Source: Gordionus sp. m RMFG-2023 (Eukaryota > Nematomorpha > Gordioida > Chordodea > Parachordodidae). From it: a DNA stretch of 64,000 bases. Both the position numbers and the translations under genes were made by a program. Location of the stretch: contig NC_088777.1 in the NCBI RefSeq assembly GCF_954871325.1, forward strand, positions 45,175,366 to 45,239,365, given 5' to 3'. Under the pieces are notes generated by a model. It saw nothing but the letters and a program-made list of their open reading frames with translations, had not been told where the DNA came from and ran no database searches. Below, piece after piece: positions 1-11,199 of this stretch; the first letter of the stretch is position 1, and the number at the start of each line of letters is the position of its first letter.

Positions 1-1040
1 TATGGATATTTATCATATTAATTTCAAGATAAAATTACACCTTTTTCATTAAGCTCGAGTATATTGACTTAATTTAGATATTGAAACGGTGATAAAAAAA
101 GATATATATCTAAAAATTTTATTTTCTTAGTAGAAAAGTTATAAATTTACGCCTTTATCTTGGTATATATCATTTCACTACTATAGTAAAAAGACTTAAT
201 TTAGATATTGAAACAAGTTATGCACATCTAAAATTAAAATCTGAAAAACAGTATTCGAATTCAGACAATTATATCTTAAATTCAATAAGAATAAAACAAA
301 AAATCAAGTGTGGGTAAAGCGTTAAGATAAAAAATGGAATACTTTTTATGTAAACATTTGAATTTAAGCAGAAGCAAATTGGATCTAAAATTTAGTGAAG
401 CGCAATGCGACCTTTTTATCAAATTTGTAAAAGTAGGGAATCAAAACTTATAAATTTTACTAAAACTATTTTCATTAATAAAGTCTTAATTGATTTAAGA
501 GCAATTTTTTGGAAATTTGTACACGTTAATCAATAATTCAAACTTTTACCCATATTATAACTTGTAATTATAGAAAAACTAATATACTTTTTTAATTTAA
601 AAATTTTTTAATTAATTACTTTTATTCACTTTATATTAATTACTTAAAATAACAGATAATGAATATATGAACGTATAATTATAGTATATATTAAAATGGG
701 ACAAAAGGAATATGTACGAAATTTTTTTAAAATAGCAATGAAGACCGGGGATGGTATAAAGCAAGGAAAAAAATAAGAAGTAGAAAGGGTCTAGGATAGC
801 TTTTTGGCTAGTAGACTACCATTGAAGTTGATGTAATGGCTTAAAGGATTGATATGGCCAGCCTTTGTTGAAGAAAAACCCCTCTCGAGATTCTTCTGAG
901 TGTTTGATTTGAGATCCTAAATTTTTGGAAAAAGTTAAGGCAAGTGTGGTTGAAATGATTGGGAATGAAACAATAGCAATTTGTCATTTCTGATTATTTC
1001 GAGGTTTTAAGCTGTTCCTTCTGGTCAATGATGTTGAGGG
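1..1040. other. AT-rich DNA without recognised genes
   Basis: No open frame longer than about 60 codons with recognisable content is seen on either strand. The sequence is AT-rich with short A/T runs. From about 700 onward the GC content rises toward the LINE relic described next, so the last few hundred bases could be its 3' flank. Confidence 0.5.
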
Positions 1041-1049
1041 CTTGGTCAT

Positions 1050-2400
1050 AGGGGCAAAGGGGGGGGGCAATACATGAATAGTCCCATACAATTGGCCTCC
1101 CTAATGAAATTTGAGTGATACCGTCAGGTCTTTTACCATCATATCTGAAAAGACCCTGGGGTTCATGGATGGGATTTGTGCTGATTTAGAGGCATGTTGG
1201 ATGATTGAATTTAATAAACCATTGCAGGAGCGAAGTAAACTATGTCTTCTATTGGGGTCAACGGGAGAGTTACAACCTGAACAGATGTGAGGGTAGGTGA
1301 TTGAGCCATTTAGACGAATACCGAAGGCGTGGATAAGTATGTTGTTAGAAAGTTGAAGATGACAGAAGGAACCTCGAGAAACTCATGCACAGTACCATTG
1401 AGCAGGGAAGAGAATAGGGTGCGGTCAGTAAATTGCATGCTAGATAATAGAGTTTCAACGCAGCAACTACCGGAGCATTCCAGTCTTTTGGTCTATAGGT
1501 TGGTGGGGTATGAGAATACATTGATCCGAGTTTTCCACGTATTTATGGCATCAATTAAGAAAAAGTCTTTTTTAGAATGTTGGGCGTTGGTTATTTGCTT
1601 TGATAAGATACTACTCGATTTGAAAGAGGTTATTGCTAGGTCATTAGGAGATCTAATGCCAAGTTCACCGGATTTGGTAGGGAGCGAATCTTGGTCCCAA
1701 GCGGATTCGATGAATCTTGGTTTAATATTGTTCTATTAGGTCTTTTATTCCGCTTTTCTATATTTTTTGTAGAGAAGGATATTTAAAAATGGGTGGAGTG
1801 CATAAAGTATCCTTAGTGTAAAAAAGAAATTATTTATTAAGGAAAAGGACTTGTGCGAAAAAAGAAGAGTAAAGATCTCCTCCAGTTTAAGGGTGATGTC
1901 ATCATGTGGAGTGAAGAAAGGTACAAATTGCCTTTTGTCATCCTAGTAGAACCTAGATGTGGTAATACATTAAGAGCAGTGAATTGGAAATTATGAGTTT
2001 GTAGAGTTTGAATTCAATTGGATGAATCCGGATTATCACGGGTTAAGAAGAATCCGATGGCAGTGCCCATTTCGTGAATTATGTTAACTGCTTTGTTAAT
2101 TTTATTGATCGATGTACCAAGCATGAAGGGATAGAGTACAAGAAGAGTTTATTGATTTTATTATGTTATATATTCCAAGACTAAAAGAAAGGGATCCTAG
2201 GGATCCTTGTTGAATACCCTCGACTGAAAGTATCCGTATTGAATCGTAAAATTGTTGGGGATTGGTAGCCAGAGAAAAAGAATCTGGTTTAAGCAGGGAA
2301 ATAGGAGCAAGTGGAATGTAAGAATGTGTAGCGGGAAAGAGTCTTGTAAGCGTTGGAAAAGTCAATTTTCAATAAAGCTTCGTTTATTGGGTTATGTAGG
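1050..2400 (-). mobile_element. Decayed LINE (reverse transcriptase with restriction-like endonuclease), copy 1
   Basis: Read on the minus strand, this is the remnant of a non-LTR retrotransposon. Around 2,160-2,230 it encodes a GIQQG motif, the loop before the reverse transcriptase active site, followed near 2,105-2,120 by an AWYID string where AWYLDD would be expected. Near 1,060-1,150 it encodes KRPDG...IVWDYSC, which fits the catalytic core of a restriction-like endonuclease at the C-terminus of R2-like LINEs. The same landmarks in the same order occur in the copy at 49,985-52,420, so both belong to one family. This copy has several stops and frameshifts between the two motifs, and the second active-site Asp is changed, so it is dead. 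Ends and target duplications were not found. Confidence 0.7.
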
Positions 2401-2419
2401 CTATATAATATCTTCAGTT

Positions 2420-3240
2420 ACACTTTTCTTTAGAATAAGGATTATATTAGATTCGAGGTATCAATATATTAACATTGTATTTTCATTAAATAAAAATATT
2501 TCGTTCTCATGGGAGTTTATTTATTATTGTTTTTGTGTGATTTAAAAATGAAATAAAGAAAATTTATCTGTAATAATATTGTATTCTACACTTTGAAGAT
2601 TGAGAAAGTCTTTATACTTTGAAGATTTAAGAAATTATTACTTTTATTAATAATTGGACGAATAAAACAATAACACAAACATTTTTTAAAATTTCAAAAC
2701 CTAGATCAACTTTATAATATTTTGAAAAACGAACCTTACCTTTATATTTTTTTGCCTTTAAATTAAAACCTATATATATCACGATTTTAATATTAGACAA
2801 TTTTGGAAAAATTATATTTCCTAAGTGTAAAATTTTAAATAGGAAGCTCCAAACAAAAAAAAAACTATTTTATTCTTTTACATTAAAAATAAACACTCTA
2901 GCATCTTTTTTTTTAAAAATTCATCCAATATAAAACGTTTATTTTTTAATTTACTCAATACAAAACGTTTGTTATTTAATAAATTTATATAACGGAAATC
3001 GCACAGTATATTCATTTATACTTCGCCGGTATGTCCTTATCTTTTACTATATATTTTACAAAAAAATGGCAATTATTAACTTAAAAAATATAACCAAAAA
3101 AAATTTCAACTTCTTCAACATTAACCTCCATCTAATTATATATTTCCATAAAATTATTCAACACTTTTTCAAATACACCACAGTATCACCTAATCTGCCA
3201 AAAATATCCCCAATTAATTTCCATTACTTTCTCTTATTCC
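2420..3240. other. AT-rich spacer
   Basis: No gene recognised. The stretch holds homopolymer-rich AT sequence and two near-identical words containing CAAAACGTTT near 2,930 and 2,960, suggesting a short local duplication. An open frame on the plus strand from 3,066 is Asn/Ile/Phe-rich and runs into the tandem repeat below; it has no recognisable motif. Confidence 0.4.
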
Positions 3241-3246
3241 CTCAAA

Positions 3247-3406
3247 CATATGCTGGGATACTATACCGGCCCTCAAATCATATAGGACGGTTACACACAT
3301 TGTTGATAGCATACGTTGGGAATACTCAACCGGGCCCCATATCATATTGGTCCATACCACACACTTGTTCAAAACCATATGCCAAGAATCCTCAATCGGC
3401 GACTAA
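3247..3406 (+). repeat. Imperfect tandem repeat, period about 65 bp, about 2.4 copies
   Basis: Units begin CATATGCTGGGATACT, CATACGTTGGGAATACT and CATATGCCAAGAATCCT. Each is followed by a run related to CAACCGGGCCC and then CATATCATATTGG. The units are diverged from each other. No coding function is evident. Confidence 0.6.
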
Positions 3407-3595
3407 AACCCATGGAGCATTTTCTTCAGCAAAAATTTCAATATCAAACGCTGACTCTGGCCTTTCAAACACACTGCCCCCCCCCCACCCTCCCATCATA
3501 TTTCTCCAATAAATTTATACCGTCCTCCATTACAAATTTTTAAAAACAATACCAAAAATTTCTACAAAACCTCATCAGCTATAATCATTTCCGCC

Positions 3596-3993
3596 CAGTG
3601 GCGTAGCTAGGAATTTTCCTTAGAGGGGGTCCATACATATAAAAGCTGGGGGGCAGACCCCCTTTAACGGGCCTTCGGCCCTTTTGTCCGGCCTTCGGCC
3701 GGGTTTATCTTACAAATCATAACCATATCTTTGATAATATATAATAAATATATTTTTTAAATGCATCAATAATATGTGTTATTATAATTTAGTAGAATAT
3801 TCTCAATGACTTTATAATAATACTATCCAGAATAATTTCAATAGTAATATAATATCCTTCCACAAACATCAAAACCAGAAAAATATAATTCATATAAAAT
3901 CACTTTTAAGTCTTTTGAACGTATAATCTCAAAAAAAATTTTGCTCTGGGAGGGGTCCAAACCCGAATACCACACCCCGTAGCTACGCCACTG
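3596..3993 (+). mobile_element. hAT-type MITE, 398 bp, with perfect 8-bp target duplication
   Basis: The element starts CAGTGGCGTAGCTAGG and ends TAGCTACGCCACTG, an inverted repeat of the CAGTGGCGTAGCTA type common in hAT-like elements. It is flanked on both sides by TTTCCGCC (3,588-3,595 and 3,994-4,001), an exact 8-bp duplication as hAT transposases produce. No transposase is encoded. Inside, near 3,660-3,705, lie two GC-rich perfect hairpins in tandem, each closed by a TTCG loop. A fragment of the same left end (TAGCTAGGAATTTTCC) recurs near 6,157. It sits 0.5 kb upstream of the Rab18 start. Confidence 0.9.
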
Positions 3994-4091
3994 TTTCCGC
4001 CTCATTTTTTGACCTACCAACAATTACTCTCTATATTATTTTATTTTCACAAAAAATATCTCTATTTCCTTCACAAAATCCCCCGTTTAAC

Positions 4092-4252
4092 CATAGAATT
4101 CTCTGGTCTTTAACACATTATTTCTAACCACAGAATACCCTTGTACCTTTAACAACCCCTATTTCACATCACAGAATCTCCTTATGCGGGAAAGAGGAAT
4201 TATTTCATAGCACAGAATTCCCCTGTGCATTTAACAGCCACTATTTTACCAT
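4092..4252 (+). repeat. Tandem repeat, period about 40 bp, about 4 copies, upstream of Rab18
   Basis: Units share CACAGAATNCCC followed by a TTTAACA(N)n-CTATTTCACAT-like stretch. They begin near 4,095, 4,131, 4,173 and 4,214. The block ends about 265 bases before the Rab18 start codon, so it lies in the probable 5' region of that gene; a regulatory role is only inference. Confidence 0.6.
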
Positions 4253-4515
4253 ATATATATCTTAATAGTCAAAATAATCTATATTACCTCATTTCGAAGT
4301 CAAGGCACACCCAATTAAACCAAGCAATCGCTATAATGTTTAATATATTTTAAAAAATAACGACTGATAATAGTTTATTTATTTCATAAACTTTAAAAGT
4401 ATAAAGAAGATTTTAATTAAGTTTAAAAAATAATTTTATAGAAATTTCAAGTGAATTCAATCAAATACCTTGATAAATTTATCAGCCTAAAGAGATCATC
4501 AATCCATTTTTTAAT

Positions 4516-5407
4516 ATGGAAGATCGCCAATCAATAGCAACTCTTAAAATTCTCATTATAGGAGAGAGTGGTGTTGGGAAATCAAGGTAAATAATTTTAA
4601 ATAATATAATTTATAACATGTTTTAGCTTATTACTTCGATTTACAGACGATAAATTCGATCCTGAACAAGGAGCCACAATAGGTAAAATATAAAATATTA
4701 ATATATATTTACCTAAATTTATAGGGGTCGATTTTAAAGTTACGACTATGGATGTTAATGATAACAGAGTTAAATTAGCTATATGGGTAAGGAGATATAG
4801 CATAAATTTAATATTTTTATAATAATGCTTATTTTCAAGATTATTTATATTTAAAAAATTAAGGATACTGCAGGTGAAGAACGATTTAGAGCATTAACAC
4901 CAAGTTACTACAGAGGAGCTCATGGTGTAATATTAGGTTTTATATCTTAAAACAACAATTATAAATATCTAACTAGTTTATGATGTAACAAATAGACAGT
5001 CATTTGATAAACTTGATACATGGCTAAATGAACTTGAACTCTATTCGACCAATTGTGACATAGTAAAAATGTTAGTTGGAAATAAAATTGATAAGGTACT
5101 ATTACTAATTATTAATATCAAATTATATTTTTAGCAAAATAGAATGGTGTCCCAAAAGGATGGTTTTGATTTTGCTCAGAAGCATTCAATGTTATCTATT
5201 GAAGCAAGTGCAAAAACTAAAGATGGAGTTAATACTGCCTTTGAAGAGCTAGTTGAAAAAGTAATGTATACTACAAGAATTGCAAAATTTAATACTTTTA
5301 TTTAGATTTTACAAACACCTGCTTTATATGAAAATAAAGGTAAGAGTAAAACATTTTCTATTATTGATGATGATAATGAAAATAATCAAGTTGGTTGTTG
5401 GTGCTAA
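4516..5407 (+). CDS. RAB18: Rab18 small GTPase, 7 exons
   Basis: Encodes a 202-residue Rab GTPase, the usual Rab18 length. Exons: 4516-4586, 4627-4682, 4725-4786, 4864-4936, 4977-5095, 5135-5260, 5306-5407. All introns are 39-77 bases with GT...AG ends and matching phases. Residues 9-31 ([16 protein letters not shown] then LLLRFTD) match Rab18 closely. The G motifs are GESGVGKS (P-loop, 16-23), T41 in ATIGVDF, DTAG (64-67), GNKID and EASAK. The protein ends Cys-Trp-Cys, a CXC geranylgeranylation signal. Rab18 acts on ER, lipid droplet and secretory membranes (family knowledge). Oddity: switch II reads DTAGEERF, so the usual catalytic Gln is Glu68. The call as Rab18 is firm; effector behaviour cannot be told from sequence. 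Confidence 0.96.
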
Positions 5408-5753
5408 AACATCAACCACATTCAATAAAATACATTTGCTCAATGTTCTAGCACTTATTACTGCTGTAATTCATTGTAAATAATTATACAACATTACAAA
5501 GGAAGATGACAATATTTAAAATTATTTAAAGAAAATTTATCTAATATTATAATTATTGGCATAATATATTATTTAAAAAATTAATAAAGAGTTATAGCTT
5601 ATTAAATTTGTATCCTTAATATTTGATTATTATTTTATATGATATTTTGTAACTTAAAAATATATAGTTGCAATATTTTTTATTTATATGAATATAACAT
5701 TTAAAAGCATGAATGAGATTATATAAATATATAAAACAATATATCAACAGTCA

Positions 5754-5912
5754 TTAATGAACCAATTGTGGCTCAATCAATCGTTCCCATTCAACTTTAA
5801 TCTACGAAAATAAAGTTTTATATGGTATTATTTATTTTTTTTACTATTTCCATATCATTTGAAAAAATTTCTTCATCTGATTCAATTTCAAATTTTCCTC
5901 TTCTTCTGCTGT
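5754..5912 (-). CDS. Last two exons of an unrecognised gene
   Basis: On the minus strand, 5912-5845 is an exon after a TAACAG acceptor. It encodes an acidic stretch, SRRRGKFEIESDEEIFSNDM, and ends at a GTAAAA donor. A 43-base intron follows, then exon 5801-5754, which encodes IKVEWERLIEPQLVH and a stop. The phases agree and the intron length matches those of Rab18, so I read this as a real gene's C-terminus. The upstream exons should lie between 5,913 and the coilin stop at 7,316, but I could not find them. I do not recognise the protein. It could also be a gene fragment. Confidence 0.4.
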
Positions 5913-7315
5913 CTGTTATAAAATAGAAATTAATATTGATAAAGAAAGTAATAAACAAGATTGGGTGGTTAGATGTTAGCAAAGCATGACCTGTTTTGGT
6001 CTATTACAGATTTTGCACAAGTTGGGCCTGTAATTTTTCAAATTTGCTCAGCTTATAAATTTTTTACAAAAATCCTGCCTTAGCCTATGAAATTGTTTTG
6101 TATGAACTGGCTATAATATAATATGATTATTTTAGTATTATAGAGCAAAATATTTCCTAGCTAGGAATTTTCCTTAAAGGGGGGTCTTATAGGTCCTGGT
6201 ATATTTAAAATATTAATAAAATAGCCCGGCTCAGGCTGATATAATGAAACTATAAATTTTGAGATAAATTTCATAGTCCATTTATAAAAAGTTGAGACAG
6301 GCTATGGTCCTAAAAAATTTCAATCACCATAAAAATATATTTTGCAAGTTGCTAATAATGAAAGTCTGCAGTTGGATCCTATTTGTCTTAAACTGCAACC
6401 AGACAAATTTTTTTTTTTGGGGGGGGGGCATAGTTCAGACCGGTTTTTTATTCTTTATGGTCCTGACTAGTCTTTTATTAATATTATTTTGCTTTAAAAT
6501 TCAATTAATATAATTATTACCTAATTTGTTTTCATAATGGAATTTTTTTTAAAATTTGTGAATTTTTAGTTCATTTTTATTTTGCAAAATATGAAAACCA
6601 TAAGTTTGTTAAAGAAGGCATTTCACTTATTTATGGTCCTAATAAACAAGAATTAAATTAGGTAAAAACAAAATATTTTTAAAATAACAAAATAAATAGA
6701 CCAGTTTTTTGACTGCAGTCTGGATGATCTTTAAAAGACTGTAGTCCAGCCTGAAACAAGGACCAGATGATAACCTACATTAGTTGCTAAGGGATGTCTC
6801 TGAAATAAACTTATGCATAGTAGTTTATTGAAAAATGCTAAAAAAAGTAAATAAGGCAAGGTTTTTATCTAAAATTTTTTATTATTTTTAATTGCAGATA
6901 GGATGTTTCCAATTTAAAGTGTATTTTAGTAATTAAATTGAAACTTGATAAGAAAATAACTTCAAACTAAACCTAATGTTCTGAAATGTAGGAGAGGAAT
7001 CAAATACGAAAAAATAAAAAAAGGAACTTTAAAAAATAAAAATCTATACTAAATTTAGCCAGGATTTTAGTGAATTTTTAAAATATAGATCTCTAGCATT
7101 GATTTATCACTTTAAAAGACCTGATATTGTTGGACTCTTAATTAGAGAATTTGTAGATTTCCTACCCTGTAAATTTCAACCAGGCCAGTGGCAAAATTGT
7201 CTAAATTACAGGTAAATACTTTATATATGCTAGAACATGATTCTGGCAATTAAAAAGCATGGATTTTTTAAGCTTTTAAAATTTAGTAACCAGTTTTGTT
7301 AAAACTAATGTATAT
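5913..7315. other. Repeat-like spacer between the orphan exons and coilin
   Basis: No complete gene seen. It holds a fragment of the 3596-type MITE near 6,157, a T-run joined to a G-run near 6,409-6,428, and repeated short words (TATGGTCCTAA, GACTGCAGTCTGGAT) that suggest decayed repeats between 6,290 and 6,780. A plus-strand open stretch at about 7,107-7,199 ends at a GTAAAT donor-like site but has no partner exon that I could find. Confidence 0.4.
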
Positions 7316-9877
7316 TTATTGAAGTAATAATAGGCTATAACCAGTATGAGAGGTGTGCTTTAGATCAACAGAATTGTTACTTGGATCATACTCTAAAATG
7401 ATTGCCTCCTATGATAAAAATGATTAGTTTTGTAAAATAAAATTGTTTTTTAAAAAAATACCTTAAAATCGGAAACAATGGGATTATAGTGGTCATCTAG
7501 TTCAAGAATCTTTGAAAAAAAGAGATACTGTAAAAATAATGAAATTAGTACGTACTTTGTACATAATCTTATCGCCTGCTTTTGGAGGTTGCTTATTTTC
7601 TTGATGACCATTTTGAGTTACTTTGTTTGTAATCTTTTTTTGGATATCTTGAATACCGTGATGTGAATTAGAAGCAGCAAATTTATTATAAATTGTTTTA
7701 TTTTTTTGACTATTAAAAGAATTATCAAACAATCTAGGTGTTTTCTGAATATTTGGCACTTCAGTTATAGGATCAATTATAGGTGAATCTAAATCAACTA
7801 TGATGGGTAATTTTGAAACAATGTTGGGTTTCTTGGTAGTTTGTAAAATATTTGATGTTAAATCCTGATTATTTTTTGGATCTATTTCTGAGTCTTTCAA
7901 TATAATTTCATAGCATTCAAAATCTAATTCAGTTATCGGAATGTCGGGAAGTTTGTCAACATCAATATTCTGCAATTTTTGGGTGAACAATAGTTTAATG
8001 GAAATAAGATTTTAATAATTACATAAGATTAACTATTTGTTTTAGATAGTCTAAAATAAAAATGAATCTCTTTTAATCTATTGAACCTGAATGATAAGGG
8101 TTTGTGCTCTAGTGTTAAATCAGTCAAATTGAATTTAAAATGTGCAAAAAACTAAAAGAATTAAGCTAGGTTGGCCTATTTAGCTTTTAAATTTGTTTTA
8201 AAAAATGTGATAGCTTGTTTAAAATAAACTAAACAAGGATGATCTAATATTCTATGCAAATAGATTTAATCATTATTTGAAAGACAAATACCAAAATATT
8301 GTATAAATCATGCTTTAAAATAAAATAAAATTGGCTAATTATAATTTTTTGTAATTAAAAATAAAATTTATACCAATAAATCATTACAATTTTAGCCTAC
8401 TATATGGCATTTTGTAAAAAAAAATTGTATTATCACTTTATTGTAAAATAAATGTATTTAGAAAAATACTCTCTTTTACTATAAATTTATATTTGAAATA
8501 ATATTAAGCAAATTTTTAACTAAAAATACATAATAACATACTTTAAAAACAAAAGATTCATTTTTCTGATATGCTTTTAGTGGATTATCCCTATGAGATT
8601 GCTTTCTATATTTATTGAAACCTTGATCCCTATGATGACATATTTCTTTATTGGCAATTTTTTGTAGTAAATTTGTTGATGTCTCATTTTTCAGCTCTTT
8701 AATTACCTTATAATCAATTTTTTTGGTATCAACATTATTTCCATCAATTTTCAAAAATTCAGGTTTTGAAATCATTACATGATTTTTGATTTTCATTGAT
8801 TGCATTAGATTGGATTCATTTGTTTCACTGTCAGAATCTGAGAATATTATATGTTTATTATTTGGTATATTTTCAATATTGGCATTGCAATCCCTCTTTT
8901 TCTTATTTCTCCACTTTTTATCAATTCTTGTCTTTTTTGATCTAGCTGTAGAAATCCTATTTGAAGTGTCTAAATAAGTGTATGATATATTATCTTCTTC
9001 CATTTTGTTATTTATACTCTGGATACTTGAATTGATTGTCATAGAATTATTTTGGATTGGTATTTCATTATTGATAATCTTAGCACTGATAAATTCATTA
9101 TCCTTTTTAATAATTTCCTTATTTTTTTTCATAAATTTAATTTTATCTTTGATTTGTTTGTTTAAAATTGATATTAAATTGTTGTCAGGGGTTGATATTT
9201 TATTTTTTGAATGTAAAGATTCATTAGAAACTTTGTTAAATATATTATCATCAACTGTAAGTGCTGAATTTTTTTCAATATTAATGCTTAATAAACTCTC
9301 TGCCACATTATTTTTTAACCTTTTCATTTTGTTTGATTTAACATTAAGTTTATCATTTTTACTAATTTTATTCTCAGATTCATTGAGCTTTGTCATTGGT
9401 TCTAATTCTTTAAAATGCTGATTAATTAGATTAGATAGTGCTAAAAATTTTGTGTCTAAATTTTCAATAATAGTCTCTTTAAAAACTTCATCTAATAATT
9501 ATAGTAAATCTTATAAATTCTATATTTGTAAAATATTACTAGAATTTTGGGTATTCTCATTGTGAATGGATCTTATTCTAAATAAATATAATTGCAATTG
9601 CAAAAAAATCATTATCATACCTTATTTCATCTCCATCTCTTACAATTTTTATATCTTCATCTAAAGGAAGTATAGCATCATCTAAACTTAAATTAATATA
9701 AGGGGATCTAATTTGCATTTTTTCTTTTAAAAAATTTGAAAGGTCCGAAATTGTCATGATAGAAGAATTAACAAGAACCCATATCTTGGATTCTACGTCC
9801 AATTCTTTGAATACTATTTTAATTCTGATCGAGACCATGAGAAATTTAAATTTTTTGAAGATTGCAATATTATCCAC
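7316..9877 (-). CDS. COIL: Coilin, 6 exons
   Basis: Coilin is the scaffold protein of nuclear Cajal bodies. Exons on the minus strand: 9877-9621, 9577-9540 (38 bases), 9491-8542, 7969-7556, 7509-7462, 7408-7316. The phases join and give about 599 residues, close to the vertebrate 576. The N-terminus carries the coilin ubiquitin-like domain: VSIRIKIVFKEL, then KIWVLVNSSI, DLSNFLKEKM and IVRDGDEIR. The middle is a Lys/Asn/Ser-rich disordered region with an acidic SDSDSE patch. The C-terminus is the Tudor-like domain: GDKIMYKILELDDHYNP, IVSDFK, then AIILEYDPSNNSVDLKH. I see no clear RG box. A Met at residue 14 (codon starting 9838) fits the family start better than the first ATG. The gene is read in the same direction as FAM91A1, whose stop is 1.3 kb upstream. 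Exon boundaries were inferred by eye. Confidence 0.88.
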
Positions 9878-11199
9878 TAAATAAATTAATAAAAATAAAT
9901 TGTTTCTATTTTATCATAAATAATAGCATAGAAAATATAGAATTGCTTAAATTTAAATTTATTGACAGTTAATATATTTTGTTATGATTTATTTATATGA
10001 AACAAGCTTGGATTTTTATTATATTTTTTGCAGGTATAAAACGTAAAAACTAAGAATTTTAAAAACGTGTCACAATTAAATTGTAAAAAAAATTAATCAT
10101 CATCCCTTTACATTGTAATTTAGAAAAAAAATTATAAATAAAATTTTAAATCTATAACAGGAGTATGAATGAAACAAGAATTTTATATGGGTATGGTTTC
10201 GACTAAATTAACTACTTAAATTTTGCACATATCTACTGTCAAATATTATAGTTTAGGCATAAAATTAAAAAACTATTCGCATATTATTAATTTACTTGTC
10301 ATATTTAAAATCGAATGCCTATATAAGAGCCATCTAAGTCCCCAAAGCCGTGTTGGTCAAGAAAATTAAATTATAACGATAGATAGAATCTATCTGGGAT
10401 AAGCAAAGCATTGTGATTTTTTTAAAATTTAAATACATTTCTATTACTGTATGAATTTCCGACTATGTAGAGTCTAAAAATAAATAAAAAATTTGGGACT
10501 TGCTAAAAAAAAAGTAAAATTTAGAGGGTAGCTCGGGCAGATTCAATATGAATTTGTAGAGTTCTATATTGAATTAAGTAAAATTTTTAAGGAACTTTGG
10601 ACTTTCTAATAAGGATATTAACCTAGGTTTATATGGTGGAGAAGAATTAGGATAATTATTAATTATTTGCTCAGACTTTTAAGGTAATTCTCTAACATGT
10701 CAAATAGTAAATATAGAAGTAAAAATTTTTTATTACTCATGACTCGATTTCTGCGTGAATAAATTCGTTTATTCCCTTTTTTAAGGGTAAAGATGGCAAA
10801 AAAAGTTCAAATGCTTATGAGATTTTCTCAAATATATAAAAAAGGGTATCAATATTTTTTTAAGACAACATCTTGATAAACTGTCTTATTGTTCAATTTA
10901 ATCCACCCAGTTCCTAGAACAAATTTAATAAATTAATATCTTTATAATAAATTAAAACGTTCAATATATTTATAAAATTGTTATCTTTATAAATAAATTA
11001 AAAAGTTGAATATATTTATAAAATAATATGTTGCTTTATTATCACAATATAAATATTGATATTTTATAATGGGAATGTTCGAAATAAGTAATGATTTTAA
11101 ATAAATGACCGGGGTTCATTATAAATGGAATGCGATTATTTTTTCTAAAAAAAATTGGAAATAAATAAATCATATCTGCCAAGCCATTAATATCCTTTG
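9878..11199. other. Intergenic region, coilin 5' flank and FAM91A1 3' flank
   Basis: No gene seen. This 1.3-kb AT-rich stretch should contain the coilin promoter (minus strand) and the FAM91A1 3' end and polyadenylation region. No motif could be assigned with confidence. Confidence 0.5.

Noticed and set aside
3066-3543. Two overlapping open frames (148 and 75 codons)
   Set aside because: Low-complexity start, running into the 65-bp tandem repeat; no start context, splice partners or motif.
7107-7199. Plus-strand exon-like stretch (PDIVGLLIREFVDFLP...) before a GTAAAT site
   Set aside because: No acceptor of matching phase, no second exon and no family resemblance; kept only as a note.
8786-9421. 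Plus-strand open frames rich in Leu/Ile/Phe
   Set aside because: They are the antisense of the large coilin exon, whose minus-strand reading has domain matches and consistent splicing.
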